Assembly (NCBI GenBank): GCA_947624255.1
Contig: CANQJO010000002.1
Location: forward strand, 124,001-188,000
DNA length: 64,000 nucleotides
Reading direction: 5' to 3'
DNA from: an uncultured Ruminococcus sp.
GTDB taxonomy: Bacteria; Bacillota; Clostridia; Oscillospirales; Ruminococcaceae
A model generated the notes under the pieces. That model did not search any database and was not told the origin of the DNA. It saw only the letters and a list, made by a program, of their open reading frames with translations. Below are positions 26,951 through 37,251 of the stretch, piece by piece; the stretch's first letter is position 1; every line of letters starts with the position of its first letter. A program made the translations under genes and the position numbers.

Positions 26951-27980
26951 TGAGTATCCTCCTTATTGCTTCGATCAGGCGAATATTTTCCCCGTGAGTC
27001 CTTACTGCAATTCTGAAATAGTTCTCTCCGAGACCGCTGTAGCCGGCGCAGCTCCTGATGAGTATTTTTTCCCTGAGCAGCATTTCATAGAGCGGATATC
27101 TGCTTTTGAATAATATGAAATTTGCCTCAGAGGGATATACTCTGAAACCGAAAGAGGCAAGCTCACCGGAAAGATACTCCCTTTCTTCAGCGATCAGTTT
27201 CACAGCACCGGATATAGCTGCTGATTTATTGAACGCAGCAATTCCGGCAGCCTGGGCAGGTGCAGAAACGCTCCAGAATTGACCGGAGTTTCTGATTTTT
27301 TCAGCAGTCTCTGAGCTTCCGAACAGCCCGTAGCCGAGCCTTAGCCCCGGTATTGCAAATATTTTTGTGAACGCTTTTAAGATGATGATATTCTCATTCA
27401 TAAAATTTTTCATTGTATAAAGCTGAGAGTTTTCCGCAAAATCAAGGAAACATTCATCACTGATAAGAATTATATTTTTTTTAAGGCATTGTTCTGCAAC
27501 TTTTTTCATAAGCTGCGGACAGATGAGCGCTCCCGTGGGATTATTCGGAGTACAGATAAAAGCGATATCAATGTCTGCTTCAAGCTCATCGAGAAAAGGC
27601 TCCGTCATGAAAAAATCGTTTTCTTCAAGCAGAAAATGCTCATGTATCTCACAGCCGGTCTCAATAAGAGCTTTTTTATACTCTCCGAAAGACGGAGCGC
27701 AAATAACAGCTTTATGAGGTCTTAAAGCCTGAACGATGCGATAGATAATGTCTGATGCTCCATTGCCGCAGACTATATTTTCAGCAGCGATATCCTCATA
27801 TTTTGAAAGCCTTTTACAAAGTTCCCGACAGTATGGATCGGGGTATTCTCCCCACTTATCTGCCGATGAGATGACCGCCGCTCTTATATTATCGGGAATC
27901 CCCAAAGGATTTATATTAGCTGAAAAATCAAGCTCTGTTTCAAGCATTTCATAATTTCCGCCGTGCAATTGATAATTCAT
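26943..27980 (-). CDS. cobD: Threonine-phosphate decarboxylase / PLP aminotransferase-fold CobD
   Basis: YQLHGGN, DFSANINPLG, LKAFTKIFAIPGLRLGYGL; in the cobalamin operon. Confidence 0.88.
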   Translation of the reverse strand: MNYQLHGGNYEMLETELDFSANINPLGIPDNIRAAVISSADKWGEYPDPYCRELCKRLSKYEDIAAENIVCGNGASDIIYRIVQALRPHKAVICAPSFGEYKKALIETGCEIHEHFLLEENDFFMTEPFLDELEADIDIAFICTPNNPTGALICPQLMKKVAEQCLKKNIILISDECFLDFAENSQLYTMKNFMNENIIILKAFTKIFAIPGLRLGYGLFGSSETAEKIRNSGQFWSVSAPAQAAGIAAFNKSAAISGAVKLIAEEREYLSGELASFGFRVYPSEANFILFKSRYPLYEMLLREKILIRSCAGYSGLGENYFRIAVRTHGENIRLIEAIRRILNG

Positions 27981-28948
27981 ATGAAAAATCCTCCATACAA
28001 TACAGCTCTCAGCACAGCGCAGATGATAAGAGTCACAAGCGATGTGCCATACATAAGACGGTCAGAGCGGCGGATATCTTCATTTTCGATCGTTCGCAGA
28101 TCATCACCGATGTACTCTTTTTTTACGAGCTTGCCGAAATAATACGCATCGCCGGCAAGTCTGATACGCAATGCACCTGCGCACACAGACTCACATTGTG
28201 CAGAATTCGGACTTGCGTGTTTTCGCCTGTCACGCCGCCATATTCTTAACGCATTTTTTCCGTCAAGCCCGACAATGCAGGATACCGCTATCATCACGAC
28301 AGCCGTTATCCTTGAGGGAATATAATTCAGAACATCGTCAAGCTTTGCCGCAAAGCAGCCTATTTCTCTGTATTTTTCGTCCTTGTATCCGATCATTGAA
28401 TCAAGTGTATTTGCAGCCTTATAAAAAAATCCCAACGGCGCACCGCCCAATGCAGAATACATCATAGGAGCTGTTACTCCGTCAGAAGTATTTTCAGCGA
28501 CAGTTTCAACGGCAGCTCTTATTATCCCGTTTTCATCAAGAGAGTCCGTATCTCTGCCCACTATCATTGAAACAGCCTGTCTTGCTCCCGGTATATCATT
28601 TTCAGAGATTTTTTTATAGACCTTAATGCTCTCGGATCTCAGAGACTTTGCCGCAAAAAGATAAAAGCACATTACCGATTCGGCAGCAGCTCCGAGCAGG
28701 ACATTTATCCTATAAAAAACAATAAGTATACAAAGCGGTAAGACTGACGATAATATCAATACAACTGCTGAAAGAAATATTCCGCCGTGAAAGAGCTTAT
28801 CCGAAAATTTTTTGCGCACAAATGATTCAAGCCGCATTATCAGCCGCCCTATAAGGCGAACAGGATGAGGAAGTCTGTATGGATCACCGATCAGCGAATC
28901 AAGAATAGCTCCGACGATCAGCGGCATCACAGCAATTATGTAATTCAT
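27977..28948 (-). CDS. cbiB: Adenosylcobinamide-phosphate synthase
   Basis: DSLIGDPYRLPHPVRLIGRLI, ENTSDGVTAPMMYSALGGAPLGFFYKAANTLDSMIGY. Confidence 0.95.
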   Translation of the reverse strand: MNYIIAVMPLIVGAILDSLIGDPYRLPHPVRLIGRLIMRLESFVRKKFSDKLFHGGIFLSAVVLILSSVLPLCILIVFYRINVLLGAAAESVMCFYLFAAKSLRSESIKVYKKISENDIPGARQAVSMIVGRDTDSLDENGIIRAAVETVAENTSDGVTAPMMYSALGGAPLGFFYKAANTLDSMIGYKDEKYREIGCFAAKLDDVLNYIPSRITAVVMIAVSCIVGLDGKNALRIWRRDRRKHASPNSAQCESVCAGALRIRLAGDAYYFGKLVKKEYIGDDLRTIENEDIRRSDRLMYGTSLVTLIICAVLRAVLYGGFFI

Positions 28949-29505
28949 ATCTTCTCCGTTATTATAATTTTTTTTCCGTCGAAAACGGTATCATATCCGT
29001 GACCGTTTTCAGTATGCCGGTCGTAAAAGCTGCGTTTAGGCACAGCATAATGCTCCATAACAGCCATTATCGTTCCGCCGTGAACAATGAATACTGCGTC
29101 TCCGGAACAGCCGCATATTTCCACGGCTTTGCGGAATCCCTCAACACACCGCTTTTTGAATCCGTCAGGTGTTTCTCCTCCCGGAAAAGCTTTTTCTCCG
29201 CCGCTGTCTATAAAGCTCTGATAATCAGCATCACCCGAAAGCTCGATGTAATTTTTTCCCTCAAATCTGCCGAAATCACATTCACGAAGCTCGTTTATAA
29301 CAATGGGTGGACACTCCGGAAAAAGTATCTCTGCCGTTTGTATGCAGCGGATCATAGGGCTTGAAAAAAGCATACCGGTGCAGGTTATTTTTATTTTTTC
29401 AAGCTCATTTATTCCCTCGCTGCATAGAGGTTCATCTGTGCTGCCGATATATCTTTTTTCAAGATTCCCCGATGTTTTTCCGTGACGAATAAATTTTATC
29501 CTCAT
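28945..29505 (-). CDS. cobC: Histidine phosphatase (CobC-like alpha-ribazole phosphatase)
   Basis: IKFIRHGKTSGN, ECDFGRFEGK, VIHGG-like FIVHGGTIMAVM. Confidence 0.82.
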   Translation of the reverse strand: MRIKFIRHGKTSGNLEKRYIGSTDEPLCSEGINELEKIKITCTGMLFSSPMIRCIQTAEILFPECPPIVINELRECDFGRFEGKNYIELSGDADYQSFIDSGGEKAFPGGETPDGFKKRCVEGFRKAVEICGCSGDAVFIVHGGTIMAVMEHYAVPKRSFYDRHTENGHGYDTVFDGKKIIITEKI

Positions 29506-29893
29506 TGATCTCTCCCTTGATAACAGTCATAATTCCACAGCAAACTCTTATAACGAGATCACTGTTTTCTGCTATTATGCAGCCCGATCTTCCCGTAAGC
29601 TCACGATAAATGCGTTCATTTTTTTCTATGGGAATTATTCCGCAGCCGATCTCATCCATTATAATTACTGCCTCCGGATTTTCACTGCAAAGCTTCTGCG
29701 TAAATTCAACCGGATCAATATTATTATTCATAATTCTTCGGATAAGCTCGTGGTAATTTTTTATACATACGGCAGAATAACACTCTTCTATGGAGCAAAC
29801 AGCTCCGTTGATGATATCATCAGCTCTGAGAGAAAAAATTTTTTCAGCGATACGGGTTTTCCCCTGAAAAGCTCCTCCAACTATCATTTTCAT
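29459..29893 (-). CDS. Divergent CobU-like P-loop protein
   Basis: MKMIVGGAFQGKTRIAEK P-loop and VIIMDEIGCGIIPIEKNERIYRELTG; lacks the CobU YIATxRPxxxE...H...R region. Confidence 0.7.
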   Translation of the reverse strand: MKMIVGGAFQGKTRIAEKIFSLRADDIINGAVCSIEECYSAVCIKNYHELIRRIMNNNIDPVEFTQKLCSENPEAVIIMDEIGCGIIPIEKNERIYRELTGRSGCIIAENSDLVIRVCCGIMTVIKGEINEDKIYSSRKNIGES

Positions 29894-30660
29894 AAATAAG
29901 TCTCCTGTATAAGTTCTGAGATAACAAGAACAGCCGGGATAATTATTTCACACATCTGCAAAAACCAACCGGATAGATCTCCGGTAACACCGCCAAAATT
30001 CTTGTATGAAAAATGCCGGTAATACAGCAGAAAAATTGCACACGCTATAACTGCGCAAGCTCCGGGACCGGGAGCTGAGATCATCATTCCGGCTGAGGAG
30101 AGAATAAATATTGCCGCAAGAGTTATCAGCGTTATGCCTTTGTGCGCCGGTCTGATGAGATCCTGAAGTGAGCCGTCTTTTTTTGCGCATCTGAAAGTAA
30201 CTGCCGTAATACCGCTGAGACATCTTGACATAACAAATCCGAATGATGCCGCTATCACCTGACCGATTTCGGTGATCTGTGAGAAAACTGCTGTCTGCAC
30301 AATAAGATATACAGAAACATTTATTGCGGCAAAAGCTCCGATATGTGCATCGCTCATTATTTTCAGCTTTTTTGATCTGTCGCCCCAAGATGCTCTTGCA
30401 TCACAAACGTCACAAAATCCGTCAAGATGTATCCCTCCAGTTATCATAACGGGAATGAGCATCGAGCCTGCTCCGGAAAGTATCGGGGAGGCATTTATCT
30501 CGTGGCAGAAGAGATTCCACAAAACAAAAAGCAGTGCTGTCACCGCTCCCACAAGAGGGAAAAAGCAAAGTGAAAATCGTCTGTTTTCTTCTTTCCATTC
30601 GACTTTGGGAACAGGTATTTTTGAATACATCAGAAAGGCAGAGCGCATTGATCTCAGCAT
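29890..30660 (-). CDS. cobS: Adenosylcobinamide-GDP ribazoletransferase (cobalamin synthase)
   Basis: FPLVGAVTALLF, GGIHLDGFCDVCDARAS, GGVTGDLSGWF. Start set at MLRSMRSAFLMYSKIPVP. Confidence 0.95.
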   Translation of the reverse strand: MLRSMRSAFLMYSKIPVPKVEWKEENRRFSLCFFPLVGAVTALLFVLWNLFCHEINASPILSGAGSMLIPVMITGGIHLDGFCDVCDARASWGDRSKKLKIMSDAHIGAFAAINVSVYLIVQTAVFSQITEIGQVIAASFGFVMSRCLSGITAVTFRCAKKDGSLQDLIRPAHKGITLITLAAIFILSSAGMMISAPGPGACAVIACAIFLLYYRHFSYKNFGGVTGDLSGWFLQMCEIIIPAVLVISELIQETYL

Positions 30661-31178
30661 AAAACCTCTCCTTTCAGCGCAACCGGGATACCATAAACAC
30701 ACTCGATAACATTATCTGCAATAGCTGCAAGCTGCCTGTTAATCTCTCCGAGGACAGAAATATATTTTTGTGTACCGCTTTCGTAGCTGATGCCGTCACT
30801 GCCTGTTTCGTTTGTAACGATTATAAGCTCCGAGGCGATCTTTTTCAGATGTATAACTCCCGTAATTATTTTTTCAGTGGGATCGCATACCGCTCCATCT
30901 GTGAACATCTCATTAGCGCAGAGATTTCCCATACACTCTAAAAGAATACTGCAGTCCGCCGGCAACGAGATCCTGTGAATATCGGTATACTGCTCCACTG
31001 TTTCAAAGCCTTTGCCGGAGCGCATTTTTCTATGACGGATAATTGCATCAGCGGCTTCATCTCCGTATGGACGCATTGTGGCTATGTATATTTTTTTCCC
31101 CGTGAAGGTATCCGGTATTTTTTCTGCATAGCGTGACTTGCCTGATTTTGAACCGCCTGTTATAAGAGTCATCATCAA
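30654..31178 (-). CDS. cobU: Bifunctional adenosylcobinamide kinase / adenosylcobinamide-phosphate guanylyltransferase
   Basis: LITGGSKSGKSRYAE, YIATMRPYGDEAADAIIRHRKMR, LLECMGNLCANEMF, ELIIVTNETGSDGISYE. Confidence 0.93.
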   Translation of the reverse strand: MMMTLITGGSKSGKSRYAEKIPDTFTGKKIYIATMRPYGDEAADAIIRHRKMRSGKGFETVEQYTDIHRISLPADCSILLECMGNLCANEMFTDGAVCDPTEKIITGVIHLKKIASELIIVTNETGSDGISYESGTQKYISVLGEINRQLAAIADNVIECVYGIPVALKGEVLC

Positions 31179-32221
31179 AGCTCCACATACCTTTCTATTC
31201 CTGTTTCCTCAAATCTGTGAGAATTTCTATATACCGCAAGCGCACCGTCCAGAAGAGGCAGGAGCATTATACCGCCTGTCCCTTCTCCCAATCTGAGACC
31301 GGCATTGATCGGCGCACAAAGTCCTATTTTATCAAGAAGAGCCTTTCCTGCCGGCTCGCCGGAAATATGCCCTGCAAGCATATACTCCCGGCACAGCGGC
31401 TCAATGAGACAGGCAATATTTGCTGCCGCCGCCGAAATGATCCCGTCGATCACAACAGGTATGCCGTACACAGCTCCTCCGAGAAAAACTCCTGCCATAC
31501 CTGCAATATCGAATCCGCCGATCTTAGCAAGCATTCCGACAGGATCACCGATATCCGGAGCGTTTATCTCTATCGCCTGCTTTACGGCAGCAGTTTTGCG
31601 AGCAAGACCTTCATCGGAAAGTCCTGCACCTCTCCCTGTGACAGCCTCAGCAGGCAAATCAAGCAGAACAGCCGAGATCGCTGCTGCCGTTGTTGTATTT
31701 CCGATACCCATTTCACCCGTGACGATGATTTTTGTGCCGCCGGTTCTGAGCTCCTTGACTATATCCATTCCGACTGAAACAGCCCTTTCCGCTTCGTTCA
31801 GTGTCATTGCCGCTCCCTTGGCGATATTTGCTGTTCCATGAGCTATTTTTCTGTCAAGGAGCGCAGGGCAGTCGATCTCGCCGTTTATCCCTATATCCAC
31901 AGCCAGAACTTTTGCATCAAAGGTTTCCGCAAGCAGATCGATATTTGATCTCCCGCAAGCTATTGCTTCGGACGAAAGCTTTGTGACATAACTGCCGATC
32001 TGCGTAACGCCTTCAGCCACAACACCATTATCGGCACACATCACTACGACCGTCCGACGTGATATATCGACATCTGTTGTTTTCTGAACTGCTGCAATTT
32101 TGCATATGGATTCTTCAAGAAGCCCCAAGCTGCCCAGTGGTTTGGCGATGCTGTCCCATTGATTTTTTGCCGCCTTGAAAAAATTTTTATCCGTCGGTCC
32201 GATCAAACTGATCCTTTTCAT
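31175..32221 (-). CDS. cobT: Nicotinate-nucleotide--dimethylbenzimidazole phosphoribosyltransferase
   Basis: QWDSIAKPLGSLGLLE, MCADNGVVAEGVTQIG, GEMGIGNTTTAAA. Start set at MKRISLIGPTDKNFF. Confidence 0.95.
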   Translation of the reverse strand: MKRISLIGPTDKNFFKAAKNQWDSIAKPLGSLGLLEESICKIAAVQKTTDVDISRRTVVVMCADNGVVAEGVTQIGSYVTKLSSEAIACGRSNIDLLAETFDAKVLAVDIGINGEIDCPALLDRKIAHGTANIAKGAAMTLNEAERAVSVGMDIVKELRTGGTKIIVTGEMGIGNTTTAAAISAVLLDLPAEAVTGRGAGLSDEGLARKTAAVKQAIEINAPDIGDPVGMLAKIGGFDIAGMAGVFLGGAVYGIPVVIDGIISAAAANIACLIEPLCREYMLAGHISGEPAGKALLDKIGLCAPINAGLRLGEGTGGIMLLPLLDGALAVYRNSHRFEETGIERYVEL

Positions 32222-33560
32222 TTTTTCCTCCATATTTAACACAGGCTTCTGCAAATCTGACAGCAATATCCATATCAGAATAAAAATACAGGTGCGGAAA
32301 CCCCGCATACATCTTGTCTGTGCATATGCAGCATTCCCACGATGCTCCGCCGAGTTTTTGTGCCTTAAAATCACTGCCGCACACCGAACTCTCCCAGTAG
32401 TGGAACTCATGAGCGGAGATCTCTTTTTCCGCTTTGCATAACAAATTGTCATGCTTTGCCGTGAGTTTTACATAACCAAATCTTTGCAATTTTTCCGTTT
32501 TGTAAGAAATTCCGTCGATAACACCTGCCATTGGAAATTTTTTTCCCTTGTCGTTTTCCAATTCCCTGTGGAGATACATAGATCCTCCGCACTCAGCTAT
32601 GACAGGAATTCCGTCTGATATGCGCATTTTTACGGAAGAGAGCATCTCTTTATTTTGTGAAAGCTCCTCTGCGTAAAGCTCAGGATATCCTCCGCAGAAA
32701 ATAACTCCGTCAGCATTATCGGGAATTTTTTTATCATTCAACGGCGAGAAAAATTCAACACGGCAGCCGATCTCTGTCAGAGCGTTTATATTATCGGGAT
32801 ATAAAAAACAAAATGCTTTGTCGTAAGAAATCGCTATAACAGGAGGTTCGCTGCATGAGAGCTTCTTGAAAACCGGAGCTGCGTAACTGACCGGACTTCG
32901 CTCTGATACGGACATGATCCTGTCAAGATCAATGAATTTTTCTGCAAGTCCGCCAAGCTGAGAGACCCGCATTTTCAGATCGCATATTTCTCCGGCAGTG
33001 ACAAGTCCGAGATGACGGCTTTTTATGGACATTTTATTCGCAGGGAAATATCCGAAAAAAATTACTCCCATTTCTTGACAAAGCTCCCTTGCGAGATCAA
33101 CAAGCTTCTCCGGGAGGCGGTTGAAAATGAATCCGCATATTCTGTTCGGAACTTTATACGTCAGAAAACCTTTCATCACAGCACCCAAGGAATCGCTCAT
33201 TCCCTTGCAATCTATAACAATTATCACGGAGGTTTTCACTTTTTCGGATAATGAATAAGCCGAGCCGCCGGAGGAAAAGCCGTCATAGAATCCCATAACG
33301 CCCTCAATAACGGAGATATCCGCATCAGCACTGTTTTTGCAGAGAAGGTGATTTACGGTATCATCATCGCAGAAAAAAGCATCAAGATTATACGAGCTGA
33401 CACCTATTATTTCTTTGTGGAACATCGGATCAATGTAATCAGGTCCGCATTTGAACGCTGCCGCTCTCACGCCACGCTTTTTAAATGCGGCAAGAATACC
33501 GCAGGTGATCGTTGTTTTTCCGCAGCCGCTCCCTGTTCCTGCTATCATGATAGTTTTCAT
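32187..33560 (-). CDS. cbiA: Cobyrinate a,c-diamide synthase
   Basis: TIMIAGTGSGCGKTTITCGI, AAFKCGPDYIDPMFH, FCGGYPELYAEEL, ECGGSMYL. Confidence 0.96.
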   Translation of the reverse strand: MKTIMIAGTGSGCGKTTITCGILAAFKKRGVRAAAFKCGPDYIDPMFHKEIIGVSSYNLDAFFCDDDTVNHLLCKNSADADISVIEGVMGFYDGFSSGGSAYSLSEKVKTSVIIVIDCKGMSDSLGAVMKGFLTYKVPNRICGFIFNRLPEKLVDLARELCQEMGVIFFGYFPANKMSIKSRHLGLVTAGEICDLKMRVSQLGGLAEKFIDLDRIMSVSERSPVSYAAPVFKKLSCSEPPVIAISYDKAFCFLYPDNINALTEIGCRVEFFSPLNDKKIPDNADGVIFCGGYPELYAEELSQNKEMLSSVKMRISDGIPVIAECGGSMYLHRELENDKGKKFPMAGVIDGISYKTEKLQRFGYVKLTAKHDNLLCKAEKEISAHEFHYWESSVCGSDFKAQKLGGASWECCICTDKMYAGFPHLYFYSDMDIAVRFAEACVKYGGKNEKDQFDRTDG

Positions 33561-34747
33561 ATGATCTTCCTTTTTATGATAAATATGGGATTCTCCGACT
33601 GCATAAGCCTGTGTGAGCCTTTCTGCTGCATTTTCGTCACAGCGATCTGCATTATATCCGGCTCCCGGCCAAGCTCACGGAAAACATCATCGCACAGCAT
33701 GAGCGTTTCAAGAGATACCGCTGTTACCACTGCTCTGACATTGGGATTTTTTTCTTCGGCAGCCCTGAGTATCTCACGAAGTTTTCCTCCCGAACCGCCT
33801 GCAAAAATACAATCCGGCGCAGGGAGTGACTGAACTGCCTCCACAGCATCGCCGCCGATGATATCAATATTATCACATCCGAATCTGATACGGTTTTTAT
33901 TTGTGAGCTCCAAAGCCTCCGCAGCTTTATCAACTGCAAATACTTTACCGTCCTCGCACTGCATCGCCATTTCAACAGAGACAGAACCCGTTCCGCAGCC
34001 GATATCCCAGCAGATATCATTACGCCGGATATCAAGTCCCGATAGAGCTGCCGCCCGTATGACGGATTTCGTCATGGGTATATTTCCACGGATAAATTCA
34101 TCATCACTGATACCGTATCTCCGGCGGTTTTCAAAGCAGGGATTTTCCGTAATGACAGCACACAGCCCGCTGATATCGCAGTCCGTGAGCTCCTCGGCTG
34201 TTCCGCTTATTATGCGTTCTTCCGGATAAGAGAGCGATCCTCCGATATGAACTGTTATATCGTTCATTCCGTAATCGCAAAGGCGGCGGCAAAGCATTCC
34301 GGGAGTGATGTCGCCTCCCATGAGGAAAAAAACCATTCTGTGAGCCCTGACCTTTCGGACAATGCAGCTCTCTCTTCCGTGAAGACTTACAAGGTGAAGC
34401 TCCTCCCACGGGATATTCAGTTTTGAGCAGAGATAAACAGGTGTGGAAATTCCGCATATTACCTCTGTTTCAAGATCTTTCAGCAACGGCAGAAGACTCT
34501 TTGCACCGCTGAAAAAACCGCAGTCACCGGACATCAGCACGGCCGCAGTTTCATAATTGACGGTGTGCAGGAAATCAGCGATCTCACGGCTTCTGTACTC
34601 TGCGATGGTGGTTTTTCCAAGGCTTGCGAACGGCTTCAATGTACGCTCTGAGCCGATAAGCACATCGGCAGATCTTATGACTGACAGTGCATGGCAGGTG
34701 AGCGTATTTTCTCCGTCCATTCCGATGCCCACAATATAGACTTTCAT
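33557..34747 (-). CDS. cbiET: Bifunctional cobalt-precorrin-7 C5-methyltransferase / cobalt-precorrin-6B C15-methyltransferase (decarboxylating), CbiE-CbiT fusion
   Basis: VGIGMDGENTLT (CbiE) and CWDIGCGTGSVSVEMA (CbiT) in one ORF. Confidence 0.93.
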   Translation of the reverse strand: MKVYIVGIGMDGENTLTCHALSVIRSADVLIGSERTLKPFASLGKTTIAEYRSREIADFLHTVNYETAAVLMSGDCGFFSGAKSLLPLLKDLETEVICGISTPVYLCSKLNIPWEELHLVSLHGRESCIVRKVRAHRMVFFLMGGDITPGMLCRRLCDYGMNDITVHIGGSLSYPEERIISGTAEELTDCDISGLCAVITENPCFENRRRYGISDDEFIRGNIPMTKSVIRAAALSGLDIRRNDICWDIGCGTGSVSVEMAMQCEDGKVFAVDKAAEALELTNKNRIRFGCDNIDIIGGDAVEAVQSLPAPDCIFAGGSGGKLREILRAAEEKNPNVRAVVTAVSLETLMLCDDVFRELGREPDIMQIAVTKMQQKGSHRLMQSENPIFIIKRKII

Positions 34748-35499
34748 ATTTGCTCCCTTTTTTTACGCATGATAATTTCCTCCGCCTCCGCAAGAGTTAT
34801 TCCGCTTTCCTCCGGACGTTTTACTGTTATGAGATCAATACCGCATATTCTGACAGCCTCTGCTTTTTCGGGATAACCTCCGGCTGCTCCGCTCTCTTTG
34901 GTCACAAGTATCTCTGCGCCGCTTTTTTTTATGTGGGAGATATTCTGCATGACGGTAAACGGTCCTTTTTCAGCGATGAGGTGTTCCTCACGGTATCCCT
35001 GACTTATAAAGCTGCTGCGTATTTCTTCGGTCGGAAGAGCTCTCACCCATATCCTTTCCCTGTAATTTTTTACAGCCGTCAGGGAATCAAGCTCTTTGCT
35101 GCCAAGAGTGCTGAGGATCACTGAATCATTTCTGTTCAGAAGTTCAATAAGCTCATTCATGCTGCTGACGATCTCTCCCTCGTGAATGCAGGAGTCTCTG
35201 ATTATCCTGTAGCAGGACGCATTTGCTTTTTGGCAGGCATTGCGGATATTCCTGCTTGCCTCCACAGCATACGGATGAGTTGCATCTATCACCGTCTCAT
35301 AGCCTGAGATGCCGATCTTTTCCGCCATTTCATCTGCATTTAGTTTTCCTACAGATATTTTTATGATCTCACTTACAGGCAGGAGCTGCGCAGCATAGTC
35401 TGTAGTTACACATATCTCAGCCTGTATTTCATGCAGCAGACAATATTCAGCCATGAGCCGTCCTTCGGTAGTTCCGCCGAATATGAGTATCCTATACAT
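34744..35499 (-). CDS. cbiJ: Precorrin-6A / cobalt-precorrin-6A reductase
   Basis: RILIFGGTTEGRLMAEYC, VIDATHPYAVEASRNI, TKESGAAGGYPEKAEA. Confidence 0.93.
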   Translation of the reverse strand: MYRILIFGGTTEGRLMAEYCLLHEIQAEICVTTDYAAQLLPVSEIIKISVGKLNADEMAEKIGISGYETVIDATHPYAVEASRNIRNACQKANASCYRIIRDSCIHEGEIVSSMNELIELLNRNDSVILSTLGSKELDSLTAVKNYRERIWVRALPTEEIRSSFISQGYREEHLIAEKGPFTVMQNISHIKKSGAEILVTKESGAAGGYPEKAEAVRICGIDLITVKRPEESGITLAEAEEIIMRKKREQI

Positions 35500-36214
35500 T
35501 GCGGTATCCTCTCGGAGTTACCATTTTTCCCCTGATGAGTTTTGTATCAGAGTTTCCGATAAAAATTGTGGTGAACATATCTGCATTAAGATCACGAAGC
35601 TCCGAAAGAGTGAGTACACCGCTCTGCTGACCGTCTCTGCCGATATTGCGTACATATCCGCACACTGTTTCGGGAGATATGATCTCAAGAAGTATATCAC
35701 ACGCTTTTTTCAGATGACCGCTCCTGCTTTTCGATCCGGGATTGTACAAGACTATCACAAGATCTGCTTCCGCAGCATATCGAAGACGCTTTAATATCTT
35801 TTCCATTGGAGTCAGCAGATCGGAAAGACTTATCACTGCGAAATCACTTGTCAGGGGCGAGCCGAGGAGTGCTCCTCCGCTGAATGCAGCCGTTACACCG
35901 GGAACGATCTCTATATCTGCCTGTGGATATTTATCTCCTATCTGAAACGCAAGTCCTGCCATACCGTAAAGCTCACTGTCGCCGCTGCATATCAGTGAGA
36001 CAGTTTTCTCCATAGAGAGTTGAAGAGCAAGTTCAACACGGTCGATCTCCTGACGCATTCCTGTCGAAATGTATTCCTTATCCGGAAAAAAATCTTTTAT
36101 AATATCAACATAGACGGTATATCCGACAATTATCGAGCTTCTTTTTATTGCGGCTTCCGCTTGTAAAGTAACAGCCTCTCTGCTGCCGCAGCCTGTTCCC
36201 ACAACATAAAGCAT
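35492..36214 (-). CDS. cbiH: Precorrin-3B / cobalt-precorrin-3 C17-methyltransferase
   Basis: LYVVGTGCGSREAVT, LICSGDSELYGMAG, EIVPGVTAAFSGGALLGSPLTSDFAVISLSDLLTP. Confidence 0.93.
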   Translation of the reverse strand: MLYVVGTGCGSREAVTLQAEAAIKRSSIIVGYTVYVDIIKDFFPDKEYISTGMRQEIDRVELALQLSMEKTVSLICSGDSELYGMAGLAFQIGDKYPQADIEIVPGVTAAFSGGALLGSPLTSDFAVISLSDLLTPMEKILKRLRYAAEADLVIVLYNPGSKSRSGHLKKACDILLEIISPETVCGYVRNIGRDGQQSGVLTLSELRDLNADMFTTIFIGNSDTKLIRGKMVTPRGYRNV

Positions 36215-37251
36215 TACAGTATCTTCCTTTCAAGATCCGGAGTTATACATTTTTCCGCAGCGGCAACGGTAACTCCGTCAGATGCTTTTTTTCTCATAAC
36301 GAGATGACCTCCGCTGCAAAGTACTGCGCTTCTTTCACAGACATTATCCGCACCAACTGTTTTTCTGACGAAATCCGAGGAGGAGAAATCACCGCTGACG
36401 CTCATAAGCTCCCGAGCCGTATATGCTATCAGCGGAATGTTGTATTTATGGCAAAATTCAAGCAATCCCCGCTCATTTTTTTTCAGATCGATAGTTGACA
36501 CTGCGCAGACTCTTTCGATGGAGATATCTGCTTCCGAGAGACTTTTCAAAACATGAGAGCCGATCGCCTGTCCGGAAACTCCGCTTTTGCAGCCTATACC
36601 TATAACGATGTTTTTCGGAATGAGCCTGAGCGTCACCTCAAAGGGACTTTTTATATTCTCAGCGCCAATGATAATTCCTGTCCGACAGTTATTATTCTCC
36701 GAAATGCACGCCGGAATATTTTTGCAGGGATAACTGCTTATCAGACCTGTATTTTCACCGTCAAGAATTGCCGAGGCGATTTTTTTTGCCGCAGTCAGAT
36801 CTTCAATTATCAGATCATTCGCCGCCGCAAAGCTGTCAGGCGAAAAAAGTCCGGCAGAGTCGGTAGCCGTTGTAATTATCGCCTCTGCATCAATAATTTC
36901 GGCGATGATCTCAGAAAGGCGGTTAGCTCCTCCGAGATGTCCCGAAAGCAGCGGTATAACGTGATCTCCCCGATCATCAATGACCAAAACAGCAGGGTCG
37001 TCAGCTTTATTCCTGATATACGGTGCAATGGCACGCACAGCTATCCCACAGGCGCAGATAAAGACAAGTCCGTCAGACCGGCTGAAAATCTCATGTACAA
37101 GGATGCTGATATTCCGAAACTCCGCTGCATTATCATCGCTGTGTCCGGCAAAACAGAAACGCCGGATCGTATGCTGCACTGAAAGCTGTTCTGATATTTT
37201 CTGAGAGAGCTTTCTGCCCCTTTCCGTGACGGATATTACCGCTATCCTCAT
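36214..37251 (-). CDS. cbiG: Cobalt-precorrin-5A hydrolase
   Basis: VFICACGIAVRAIAPYIRNKADDPAVLVIDDRGDHVIPLLSGHLGGAN, IGIGCKSG. Confidence 0.95.
   Translation of the reverse strand: MRIAVISVTERGRKLSQKISEQLSVQHTIRRFCFAGHSDDNAAEFRNISILVHEIFSRSDGLVFICACGIAVRAIAPYIRNKADDPAVLVIDDRGDHVIPLLSGHLGGANRLSEIIAEIIDAEAIITTATDSAGLFSPDSFAAANDLIIEDLTAAKKIASAILDGENTGLISSYPCKNIPACISENNNCRTGIIIGAENIKSPFEVTLRLIPKNIVIGIGCKSGVSGQAIGSHVLKSLSEADISIERVCAVSTIDLKKNERGLLEFCHKYNIPLIAYTARELMSVSGDFSSSDFVRKTVGADNVCERSAVLCSGGHLVMRKKASDGVTVAAAEKCITPDLERKIL

Noticed and set aside
36553-37182. 209-aa plus-strand ORF antisense to cbiG
   Set aside because: Shadow ORF of a well-supported gene.
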